Of a stretch of 64,000 nt of DNA, positions 8,707-15,258 are shown piece by piece. How positions within the stretch are numbered: position 1 is the stretch's first letter; every line of letters begins with the position of its first letter. The stretch lies in NCBI GenBank assembly GCA_965249925.1, contig OZ252260.1, forward strand, positions 5,580,001 to 5,644,000. The letters run 5' to 3'. A program made the translations under genes and the position numbers. Origin of the DNA: Hoeflea_A sp965249925 (GTDB lineage Bacteria > Pseudomonadota > Alphaproteobacteria > Rhizobiales > Rhizobiaceae). The notes under the pieces are model-generated. The model was not told the origin of the DNA. It searched no databases and was given only the letters and a program-made list of their open reading frames with translations.

Positions 8707-9627
8707 ATGTTCCCGAGACAGGACAATTTGCTCGCCAGAGCGCTGGCGGGGCGGCGAAGCATACCCGAAACACTGGGCAGGGACTTTCCCATGCCTAACC
8801 GTCGCTCTTCTGCGCGCCCTTCTGACGCCATGGTTCGCCAACCACCCGAGATGGATAACGACATGGTTGTTATTCCGGAAGGGCCGGCACCTACTCAAAT
8901 GGGCACAGCGCCGGACGGAACGCCTGTGTTCCAGGCCAATACACCCGGCCATGCGTTTCGCTACCTTCAGGAGCAGCATGGACTGTCACCGCACGCTGCG
9001 GCCGGCATCGTAGATAACCTGCAAGTCGAAAGTGGGTTTGCGCCGGATGTGCTTTCAGGCCAACGACGTGGCGATGCTGGTACCGCAGCATACGCGCCAC
9101 AATGGCGTGGTGACAGGCTCAGTAACTTCGAAAAGCTCGCTGCCGAACGTGGGCATGAGCCGGGCACGCTGGACCATTTCAACACGCAAATGGACTTCGC
9201 GATGATGGAGATGGACCCCAGTTCTCCATATGCCGATCCTATCGCATCCTCAAACCGCAACGCCATTCTGAACGCGCCCAACAGGCACGACGCGGCAATA
9301 GCCTTTGCGCGGCATTTCGAGCGTCCAGCAGAGCAACACATAGCCAAGCGGCCTGGAGCGGCCGACATCCCCGGCCTTGACTCAGGAGAGAGCATGTACG
9401 GCAACAACCAATATCGAACGACACCGGCCGCGCCACCGTCTCAACAAGGGCCAAGGCCGCAGGGCCTCTTTGGCTTCGACAGAGAAAAGCTGCAATCCAA
9501 CATGGCCGAATATCTCAAGGGCCTAGGCGAACAGCAGCCCTACATGCCGCGCTCAACGGCACAGGCACCGCAAAATACCTTCATGAGCGCTGCGTCCGCT
9601 CCATGGCTCACAGGATATCGAGGATAA
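8707..9627 (+). CDS. Phage tail-associated lysozyme-domain protein
   Basis: This protein has 306 residues. Residues about 78-170 (AFRYLQEQHGLSPHAAAGIV, then LQVESGFAPDV and AYAPQWRGDRLSNFE) match the pattern of the phage tail lysozyme family: a Glu in the NLQVESGF stretch, followed by the W-RxxRL-type segment. Such enzymes open peptidoglycan locally during DNA injection. The N-terminus contains NLLARALAGRRS, a variant of the shared late-protein motif, and the C-terminal third is Pro/Gln-rich. It lies directly between the proline-rich protein and the tail fibre, which fits a virion-bound entry enzyme rather than the lysis endolysin, which is separate at 13,283. Confidence 0.75.
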   Translation: MFPRQDNLLARALAGRRSIPETLGRDFPMPNRRSSARPSDAMVRQPPEMDNDMVVIPEGPAPTQMGTAPDGTPVFQANTPGHAFRYLQEQHGLSPHAAAGIVDNLQVESGFAPDVLSGQRRGDAGTAAYAPQWRGDRLSNFEKLAAERGHEPGTLDHFNTQMDFAMMEMDPSSPYADPIASSNRNAILNAPNRHDAAIAFARHFERPAEQHIAKRPGAADIPGLDSGESMYGNNQYRTTPAAPPSQQGPRPQGLFGFDREKLQSNMAEYLKGLGEQQPYMPRSTAQAPQNTFMSAASAPWLTGYRG

Positions 9628-9631
9628 GTCG

Positions 9632-11311
9632 ATGGCGTTTTCCGGAGGTGTTTTCAGTCGCCTTTACAATTGGGTGTCCGACCGCAACGCCGGCATTAAG
9701 ATACGTGCCGACCGTATGGATGCGGAGTTTGACGGTATCGCTACGGGCCTATCTACGGCCGTCCTCAAGGATGGTACGCAGACAATTACCGCAGACATTC
9801 CGTTCAACAGCAATAAGGTGACAGAACTAGCAGACCCTATCAATGCACAGGATGCAGCTACGAAAGCATACGTAGATACCAACACCATCGCTGATATCGT
9901 CTCGGACACTACGCCGCAATTGGGTGGGATGCTGGATGTCAACGGACGGGCAATTGGCGATGGTACGCGTGAGCTTCTGACATTCACTGAAGACGGTTCG
10001 GCGGTAAACCACGTCAACATCGAGAATGAAGCGACGGGCTCCGGGCCTATCATATCTGCTGCAGGTGGCGATCCGAACATTGCCTTGAATTTGGCTGGCA
10101 AGGGCTCTGGCGTCGTTCAAATAGGCGGCTCCGAAGTGGCCACCATTGCTGGAACCCAAACGCTCACCAACAAGACAATTAATGGCGACAACAACACGAT
10201 ATCAAACCTGGATATCGGCAATGAAGTTGAATGGGCCGTCATTACCGACATTGCAGATCGCACCGCATTTGCTTCTGGCGATAAGCTCATGATCTATGAA
10301 GCTGGTGTTGGTATGCGAAAGATCGATCACGACGATCTTCCCGGAGCTGGATCCACAACGGTCGACGTTGTCAGTAACGTCGCGCAGAACACCATCCTTG
10401 GCCGCGTGACGGCCGGTAGTGGCAACAGCGAGGAGTTGACGGCCGCGCAGGTGCGTACGCTGATCAATGTCGAGAATGGCGCGACGGCTGATCAGACAGG
10501 CGCTGATATCAAGACGGCCTACGAGGGCGAGGCGAACACCAACGCTTTTACTGATGCCCTGCTTTCCAAGCTGAACGGTATCGAGGCATCAGCCGATGTA
10601 ACCGACACGACGAATGTCAACGCGGCCGGCGCGACCATGAATACCGATACCAATGTGAGCGGCAATAGCTGGGTGCTGGATGAGGACAACATGGCCTCAA
10701 ACGACGCCACCAAGGTGCCGACGCAGCAGAGCGTCAAAGCATATGTCGATGCCGCGGGCGGCGGCGGTGGCGCCTGGGAGTTCATTAGTGAAACCAACCT
10801 AAATAATGATACTACGGCTGATTTTACGTCCGGTTGGAGTACAGCAGATTACAGCTCATATGCATTTGTTTTTCACAACGTAATACCTGCGACAGATGGT
10901 GTTGATTTTTGGCTTAGATGTAGCACAAACGGAGGTAGTACATGGCTTGATGGGAATGCAGATTACTCTTGGGTGACAAGCTACAACTCAGCCTCCGCAG
11001 CCACCCCCGCTGGACAGGGTGATAACTCTGACACAAAAATGGAAATTTGTCCGGTTGCAATCGGATCGTCCACTCTTGAGACTGGCCTTAGTGGTATATT
11101 GTATTTTTATAGGCCAGACCAAGGACAGTTTCCAAAGTTCACTTGGCATATTAATTTTGTTGGAGACGCAATTGGTGCTATCACATGGAACTTAACGGGG
11201 GCCGGTGCGTTTGTTGACACTACAATTACTGTTAATGGAATAAGGTTTCTTTTTTCCTCTGGCAACCTAGAGGATGGGTACATCACTTTTTACGGAATTA
11301 AGAAAAGCTAA
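9632..11311 (+). CDS. Tail fibre / receptor-binding protein
   Basis: This protein has 559 residues. The N-terminus (FSRLYNWVSDRNAGIKIRAD) is the conserved virion-anchoring kind seen in alphaproteobacterial podovirus fibres. It is followed by phage-fibre repeats (NKVTELADPINAQDAATKAY, then TIAGTQTLTNKTI) and an Ala/Thr/Asp-rich shaft with VPTQQSVKAYVDAA. The last 175 residues (after a GGGGGAW hinge) are markedly more AT-rich in DNA and end with RFLFSSGNLEDGYITFYGIK, typical of a beta-sandwich receptor-binding head. The abrupt composition change at about 10,790 suggests the head was swapped in by recombination. Host range is probably set here. Confidence 0.85.
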   Translation: MAFSGGVFSRLYNWVSDRNAGIKIRADRMDAEFDGIATGLSTAVLKDGTQTITADIPFNSNKVTELADPINAQDAATKAYVDTNTIADIVSDTTPQLGGMLDVNGRAIGDGTRELLTFTEDGSAVNHVNIENEATGSGPIISAAGGDPNIALNLAGKGSGVVQIGGSEVATIAGTQTLTNKTINGDNNTISNLDIGNEVEWAVITDIADRTAFASGDKLMIYEAGVGMRKIDHDDLPGAGSTTVDVVSNVAQNTILGRVTAGSGNSEELTAAQVRTLINVENGATADQTGADIKTAYEGEANTNAFTDALLSKLNGIEASADVTDTTNVNAAGATMNTDTNVSGNSWVLDEDNMASNDATKVPTQQSVKAYVDAAGGGGGAWEFISETNLNNDTTADFTSGWSTADYSSYAFVFHNVIPATDGVDFWLRCSTNGGSTWLDGNADYSWVTSYNSASAATPAGQGDNSDTKMEICPVAIGSSTLETGLSGILYFYRPDQGQFPKFTWHINFVGDAIGAITWNLTGAGAFVDTTITVNGIRFLFSSGNLEDGYITFYGIKKS

Positions 11312-11507
11312 TGGCGATGGTGGCGACGGCTACTTCATCGTTTTTGTCCCAGATGACCTCGTATCCATGGGTATGCAGGTGGCTGCCGCTGTTGATGCCA
11401 TCTACAAGAAGTCATGGGCCATTAAAGCCCGCTCTCACCTCGCAGCCATAGACATAACTGAACGACACCCACTAGGAATAGGGCCGCATCGGCCTAGCCA
11501 GTTCTAA
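11274..11507 (+). CDS. Possible small protein overlapping the tail-fibre end
   Basis: This frame gives 77 residues and overlaps the fibre gene by 38 bases. The part after the overlap (YFIVFVPDDLVSMGMQVAAAVDAIYKKSW) reads like real protein and returns to high-GC codon use. It may be a fibre-assembly gene, or the leftover 3' end of an earlier fibre whose head was replaced. No ribosome binding site is obvious and no family is recognised. Confidence 0.35.
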   Translation: MGTSLFTELRKANGDGGDGYFIVFVPDDLVSMGMQVAAAVDAIYKKSWAIKARSHLAAIDITERHPLGIGPHRPSQF

Positions 11508-11603
11508 CTATCCACAAAGCCTCAACTAACCAATCGGAACCTCTGCGCAATACCTGCGGGGTCGGCCGACGTTGCTTGGTTTTGTTCAGCAGGAGCACCG
11601 TAA

Positions 11604-12524
11604 ATGGACGCCAACAATCGCGCGCTTGTTGAGGCGTTGATGCGCCGACAGATGCCCAATTTGTTCGGAGGCGTCGAAACGTCGACGGAGCCACCCAGAC
11701 AACGGGCGTTCGCCGCTCGAATGTACGATCGGGTGGCTCCTGTGCCGAAATCCATCATGAACGGTTTTACAGACGCGGCGACGCTTCCTGGCGATGTCAT
11801 GGGTGGCGGTTACAGCCTTCCGCCAATGGACGCACCGGGTATCTCCGAAGACGACGCCTACAACGTATACCAGGATGGCCAACTGGTAGGGAACCGGCTT
11901 GCCAACCAGCAGGGGCTTATCGACCGCTCCATCGGACTTGCTACCGGGTTCACCGGCTCAGGGGCAGGTGCTACCGCTGCGCAGGGTCGGCGAACCGCAC
12001 TCGACCCGAACGTCGTGCGAATGGGCGGGGGTGCGTCCGGCAAAACACCACGGAACCAAATCAAGGTTGGGGACCGGGTCTTTTTGTCTGCCTCGGATGG
12101 TTCACTTGATATGGGCCGACTTGGCGAAGAAGTCGCGAAGGCGAGTGGTGGGAGGTTCAAGGACAAGCCGATAAGGCTTGAAATAGGGGAACCTGGCAAA
12201 GAGGGTTATGGCGCGCTTCACCTTGGTCCACAGCGCACAGAGCGCGCGCAACGGCTCGGCTATGTGGATGAAGTGGATATGATCGAAGACATATCCCGTA
12301 ACTTCGATATCGTGGTTGAGCAGGCCAACCGGAGACTGATGCTTGTCAAGAAGAACGGTGCAAACCGTTACGCCATCGTGGAACTGAGAGAAGGTGATGA
12401 CGCGTACTATGGTATTACAACGACATTCATTGAAGGTCGCAAAAACGTTGGCAAAGAAAAGCACACCAGCTTGTATCGCGAGATAAACAAACGCGGTGGC
12501 AAACTGATATGGGAGAGAGAATAA
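11604..12524 (+). CDS. Virion-protein candidate with a BECR-type nuclease-like C-terminus
   Basis: This gene encodes 306 residues, and GGAG precedes the ATG. The N-terminus MDANNRALVEALMRRQMPN carries the shared late-protein motif. The middle is Gly/Ala-rich. The C-terminal 140 residues (from about IRLEIGEPGKEGYG through LHLGPQRTERAQRLGY, DISRNFDIVVEQANRRLMLV and YYGITTTFIEGR to GGKLIWERE) follow the layout of phage-encoded Barnase/EndoU/ColicinE5/RelE-like (PBECR) nuclease domains. Those domains are found at the ends of phage head or virion proteins and are thought to act as RNases delivered with the DNA. The fold assignment is pattern-based; activity is inferred. It is the last gene before a 545-base structured non-coding region. 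Confidence 0.55.
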   Translation: MDANNRALVEALMRRQMPNLFGGVETSTEPPRQRAFAARMYDRVAPVPKSIMNGFTDAATLPGDVMGGGYSLPPMDAPGISEDDAYNVYQDGQLVGNRLANQQGLIDRSIGLATGFTGSGAGATAAQGRRTALDPNVVRMGGGASGKTPRNQIKVGDRVFLSASDGSLDMGRLGEEVAKASGGRFKDKPIRLEIGEPGKEGYGALHLGPQRTERAQRLGYVDEVDMIEDISRNFDIVVEQANRRLMLVKKNGANRYAIVELREGDDAYYGITTTFIEGRKNVGKEKHTSLYREINKRGGKLIWERE

Positions 12525-12638
12525 GCTCCGGGATGGTCGGCCTACCCATCGACAAACCCGGGTATCTGCCCTTTGCTGCCTCACCCATACATTGAGTCCC
12601 GGATATGGGTTTGGCCGTGGCCGAAATTAAGCCGGAGC
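12525..12638 (+). ncRNA. Structured RNA domain, copy 1 of a tandem pair
   Basis: This 114-base element starts at the end of the nuclease-like gene. P1 pairs 12525-12531 (GCTCCGG) with 12632-12638. A hairpin GATGG/CCATC (12532-12536 with 12546-12550) holds TCGGCC in its loop, which can pair with GGCCGA at 12619-12624. A second hairpin CCCATA/TATGGG (12584-12589 with 12604-12609) has CCCGG in its loop, able to pair with CCGGG at 12558-12562. The result is a compact, doubly pseudoknotted fold. The diverged second copy keeps all these pairs, two of them by compensatory change. The transcribed strand is assumed from the neighbouring genes. Confidence 0.6.
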
Positions 12639-12688
12639 CAGTATGAATATAGCCTTTTCGCCGAGCAATTTCAAACCAAGTAACTGAA

Positions 12689-12808
12689 GAAGCTCCGGGA
12701 TGGTCGGTCTGCCCATCAACAACGCCCGGGTGCCTTGTCCTTCGCCGCGACCCCACACACCTAGTCCCGGATGTGGGTTCGACTGTGACCGAATTAAGCC
12801 AGAGCTTC
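12689..12808 (+). ncRNA. Structured RNA domain, copy 2 of a tandem pair
   Basis: This is a diverged copy of the element at 12525, about 166 bases downstream. P1 is GAAGCTC (12689-12695) with GAGCTTC (12802-12808), shifted outward relative to copy 1. GATGG/CCATC is kept (12699-12703 with 12713-12717). The loop TCGGTC (12704-12709) pairs with GACCGA (12787-12792): C-G at 12541/12620 in copy 1 becomes T-A at 12708/12788 here. CCCACA/TGTGGG (12752-12757 with 12772-12777) replaces CCCATA/TATGGG by a T-A to C-G change. CCGGG/CCCGG is kept. These paired substitutions argue for selection on RNA structure. The class is not one I recognise. Confidence 0.6.
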
Positions 12809-12822
12809 CAACCTCGGTGAAC

Positions 12823-12921
12823 CGTAGGAGTTTTATTCCCCTGCGGCCTACGCACAGAAGATTCCCGCTTCAGGAATGCAACTGTGGGAGCGAGGTATGA
12901 CCTCGGTAGTGGTTAGCTCCC
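12823..12921 (+). other. Further nested hairpins in the same non-coding gap
   Basis: Four stems lie in series: CGTAGG/CCTACG (12823-12828 with 12847-12852), CACAG/CTGTG (12853-12857 with 12882-12886) enclosing ATTCC/GGAAT (12861-12865 with 12873-12877), and GGGAGC/GCTCCC (12886-12891 with 12916-12921) next to CGAGG/CCTCG (12891-12895 with 12901-12905; the two share C12891). No reading frame fits. Together with the tandem elements this makes a 545-base gene-free region (12,525-13,070). I see nothing clear in its last 150 bases. Confidence 0.4.
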
Positions 12922-13070
12922 CTCGGCAGAACCCGGACACCCTGCCTGCTTTTAACAAAACCCGCTGTATCAATCCGGAGGCGTGTTTCAAGTCGCTAGT
13001 TTGCACCGAGGCGGCCGCAACATAGCCACCCGGTCCGACATATTCAACTCAACCTGACGGTTCCTGAAAA

Positions 13071-13286
13071 ATGAAACTCGCCTCTGACTGGCGGGATATT
13101 CTGCGCCGTGCGTGGAGTATCCGCCTGATGCTGCTTGCCGGCCTGTTGTCGGGATTTGAAGTCGTCCTTCAGCTTGTCGGCCACACCCTTCCATTGGAAC
13201 CCGGCGTTTTGGCTGCGCTGTCTGGCTTGGTTGTCATGGCTGCGTTCGTTGCACGCCTTATCGCACAGAAGGACTTGGACGGATGA
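13071..13286 (+). CDS. Putative holin-like small membrane protein
   Basis: This gene encodes 71 residues with two hydrophobic spans (IRLMLLAGLLSGFEVVLQLV and LAALSGLVVMAAFVARLIA). It stands immediately before the endolysin and overlaps it by ATGA, so it heads the lysis cassette. Small two-span proteins at this place in alphaproteobacterial phages are generally regarded as holin candidates that trigger lysis by forming membrane lesions. No holin family signature is decisive here, so the role rests on size, topology and position. Confidence 0.6.
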   Translation: MKLASDWRDILRRAWSIRLMLLAGLLSGFEVVLQLVGHTLPLEPGVLAALSGLVVMAAFVARLIAQKDLDG

Positions 13287-13768
13287 AGACAAAGACGAAA
13301 AGCCGCCTTGTCAAAGGCGGTGCTGTTGCCGCTGTGGCCATTGCTCTGGTGAGCACATGGGAGGGCCTGCGTACCAAAGCCTACAAGGATATCGTTGGCG
13401 TACCCACGGTCTGTTACGGCGAAACGCGCGGCGTCAAGATGGGTGACGAATACACCGTCGCCGAATGCAAGGAGATGCTGCGCAAGGCGCTGGCAGACTT
13501 CGAGCGCAGGGGCCTTATGCGATGCGTTACGCAGAAGCATTTGACCGAGATGCCGGACGAACTGTACGTGGCCTCCCTGTCGCTCTCCTACAACGTCGGT
13601 ACTGGTGCCTTCTGTAGGTCAACCATGGTGAAGAAGATAAACCGTGGCGACTATCGCGGAGCCTGTAACGAGCTACCCAAGTGGGTGAAGGCCGGCGGAC
13701 GCACCATTCGTGGACTGGTGAACCGACGTCGCGCCGAGCGCAAGCTGTGCCTTGAGGGGCTCAAATAG
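13283..13768 (+). CDS. SAR-type endolysin, GH24 muramidase
   Basis: This gene encodes 161 residues. It is a lysozyme of the GH24 (T4/P21-like) type that cuts the peptidoglycan glycan backbone. The catalytic triad is visible as E27-(8 residues)-D36-(5 residues)-T42 in WEGLRTKAYKDIVGVPTVCY. The N-terminal helix is rich in Ala, Gly and Val (GGAVAAVAIALVS) without a cleavage site, as in signal-arrest-release endolysins, which reach the periplasm by Sec and are held inactive in the membrane. The length is normal for the family. Start and stop overlap the holin-like gene before it and the spanin after it. Confidence 0.9.
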   Translation: MKTKTKSRLVKGGAVAAVAIALVSTWEGLRTKAYKDIVGVPTVCYGETRGVKMGDEYTVAECKEMLRKALADFERRGLMRCVTQKHLTEMPDELYVASLSLSYNVGTGAFCRSTMVKKINRGDYRGACNELPKWVKAGGRTIRGLVNRRRAERKLCLEGLK

Positions 13769-14133
13769 TGCTTGCCCGATTTCTTGCGCCCAGTTGGACG
13801 ACACTTATTCTGGTGGGCCTTGTTTTTCCTCTTCTGTCTGGCCTGTTTTCGGGATGGAAGGCGTACAACTGGGGTATCGAGCGAGAGAAGGCTAGGCAGG
13901 TTCTGGCCGTTCAAAAGGCGCAAGCCGAACACGACAAAAAGGTGGCAGCTCTTCAGGGAGAGATAAACGCCATCTCCCGCCAGCATGAAGCCGAACGGTT
14001 CGCACTGGCTGAACAACTCTCACGCCTTCAATTGAAAATAGGAGGTTCGGATGCGGACTTTCTTGTGCCTCCTGATGAGCCTGTTTTTTCTGACGGGCTG
14101 CTCGCTGACCTCGACGCGCTCGGTCGCGATTGA
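13768..14133 (+). CDS. Rz-like inner-membrane spanin
   Basis: This gene encodes 121 residues from a GTG that overlaps the endolysin stop. One N-terminal membrane helix (LILVGLVFPLLSGLFSGW) is followed by a long charged helix (KARQVLAVQKAQAEHDKKVA onward to about residue 90), the usual i-spanin layout: anchored in the inner membrane with a periplasmic coiled coil. The Rz1-like gene starts inside it in another frame, which is diagnostic. With its partner it would fuse inner and outer membranes in the last step of lysis. Confidence 0.85.
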   Translation: MLARFLAPSWTTLILVGLVFPLLSGLFSGWKAYNWGIEREKARQVLAVQKAQAEHDKKVAALQGEINAISRQHEAERFALAEQLSRLQLKIGGSDADFLVPPDEPVFSDGLLADLDALGRD

Positions 14134-14314
14134 GCCGGACAACCCAACAGTCCCTGAGAACCTTCTAGGCGAGTGCCAGCAGGCAGCGAAGATACCGCCC
14201 GGTACGACGGCAAGGCAACTGGCAGGCATTATCGCTCACGACAGGGCCGCACTCAAGCAGTGCCGCAAGGACAAATCCGCACTGAACAAGGCCGTTCGCA
14301 AGGCGATTGAGTAG
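14051..14314 (+). CDS. Rz1-like outer-membrane spanin lipoprotein
   Basis: This gene encodes 87 residues. The signal peptide MRTFLCLLMSLFFLTGC ends in a lipobox (LTGC), giving a lipidated Cys17. A Pro-containing mature part follows (EPDNPTVPENLL) with a basic C-terminus. The gene overlaps the last 83 bases of the Rz-like gene in a different frame, the classic overlapped spanin arrangement. It is longer than the shortest Rz1 proteins but within the known range. Confidence 0.8.
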   Translation: MRTFLCLLMSLFFLTGCSLTSTRSVAIEPDNPTVPENLLGECQQAAKIPPGTTARQLAGIIAHDRAALKQCRKDKSALNKAVRKAIE

Positions 14315-14417
14315 GCCGCTTTATACCTTTGGACACTCCAAGTCCAAGGCGCGGCTGAACCTTATACCAAACCCAACCAGCGAAAGGATACGACCCGTGT
14401 AAGGCCGTAAACGAACA

Positions 14418-14651
14418 ATGAAGCTCTATCTCGTCATATTCATCCATGGCCTTGTCGCTGGCAGTGTCGGGCCCACTCCGTTGACTTTGGCCAACTGCGA
14501 GGCATACGCGGCGCAGCGGATGGCTGCCTGTGACGACAGCAAGGCATCGGCGGATACTGACTTCACGTGCGCAGACATCACCCTCAAGTGCGAGTACCAC
14601 GCCAAACACCCCGAGATAGAATACCGCCTGGATGGCGAAGACAATGGGTAG
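14418..14651 (+). CDS. Small secreted cysteine-containing protein
   Basis: This gene encodes 77 residues. A hydrophobic start (MKLYLVIFIHGLVAG) looks like a signal sequence, followed by four Cys (ANCEA, AACDD, FTCAD, LKCEY) that could make two disulphides in the periplasm. It lies just after the lysis genes and overlaps the next gene. No family is recognised. A lysis accessory or superinfection-exclusion role is possible but not supported beyond location. Confidence 0.5.
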   Translation: MKLYLVIFIHGLVAGSVGPTPLTLANCEAYAAQRMAACDDSKASADTDFTCADITLKCEYHAKHPEIEYRLDGEDNG

Positions 14652-14994
14652 GGGTGCTGCCCTCTTTGTCGCCGTCGCGGTAGGCGTCTTGATGCTCGCG
14701 GCGACGGCCTATGGTGGACAAAAAGGCATCTATTTCACGCCTGACCATGTCGCCTTCAAGAAGCCGCTTCCGTACTGCCTCAACAAAGATGTCATGTATG
14801 GGATGCTGGAAAAGAGCATCCGCCATCCGGTGGCATGGGTGGGCCGCGACGAGAAGTATCCAGGCAACTTTGCGCTCTTCACCAGCCGCAAGGAAACGAC
14901 TTGGTTCTTGGTAGCCTACAAGGATGACAACACCGTGGCGTGCATCATCTCTCGCGGCAACGGAAGCAGAACATTCATCGGGAGCCCGACCTAG
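14632..14994 (+). CDS. Small exported protein
   Basis: This gene encodes 120 residues from the ATG at 14632; another in-frame ATG four codons on is possible. The signal peptide ends at about AATAYGG. The mature part is about 90 residues (GIYFTPDHVAFKKPLPYCL ... FLVAYKDDNTVACIISRG) and reads as a compact beta-rich domain with two Cys. It overlaps the small Cys protein before it and abuts the next gene (TAG immediately followed by ATG), so these are co-transcribed late genes. Function unknown. Confidence 0.5.
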   Translation: MAKTMGRGAALFVAVAVGVLMLAATAYGGQKGIYFTPDHVAFKKPLPYCLNKDVMYGMLEKSIRHPVAWVGRDEKYPGNFALFTSRKETTWFLVAYKDDNTVACIISRGNGSRTFIGSPT

Positions 14995-15258
14995 ATGCAA
15001 GACCTCATCACCTACCAGCTTGTCGAGTCCGTGGTGTCGTCGCTGGTGGTGGCGGGCGGCGTCTGGATCTACTTCCATAACAAGATGTCGGCCATCAAGG
15101 ACGACCTTCAGGCTTTCAAGCTCGAGGTGGCCAAGGAATACGTCAGCACTGCGCATCTCAACGAAGTCGAAGAGCGGCTTATGCGGAGCATGAACGACCT
15201 ATCGGAGAGCATCAAACAATTACGCACGGAAATACTCAACCTATCCCGCAACAGGTGA
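14995..15258 (+). CDS. Small membrane protein with coiled coil
   Basis: This gene encodes 87 residues. One membrane helix (about residues 10-27, VVSSLVVAGGVWIYF) is followed by a heptad-like charged helix to the end (IKDDLQAFKLEVAKEY ... IKQLRTEILNL). Its TGA overlaps the GTG of the metallophosphatase gene. The shape resembles small phage membrane proteins near lysis genes; no specific role can be given. Confidence 0.5.
   Translation: MQDLITYQLVESVVSSLVVAGGVWIYFHNKMSAIKDDLQAFKLEVAKEYVSTAHLNEVEERLMRSMNDLSESIKQLRTEILNLSRNR

Noticed and set aside
11480..11497. GGCCG/CGGCC hairpin after the tail fibre as a terminator
   Set aside because: No U-run follows, and the next gene is only about 100 bases on in the same direction.
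12102..12584. Minus-strand frame of 160 codons
   Set aside because: It lies opposite the nuclease-like gene, whose coding sense is supported by start site, domain pattern and operon direction.
12525..12808. Type III toxin-antitoxin system (toxin plus repeat RNA)
   Set aside because: Known type III RNA repeats are short, numerous and upstream of the toxin; here two long elements lie downstream, and the protein looks virion-associated. Only a loose link is kept as a hypothesis.
12427..12855. A 142-codon minus-strand frame spanning the repeats
   Set aside because: Its internal repeats simply mirror the RNA elements; changes between copies preserve base pairing, not amino acids.
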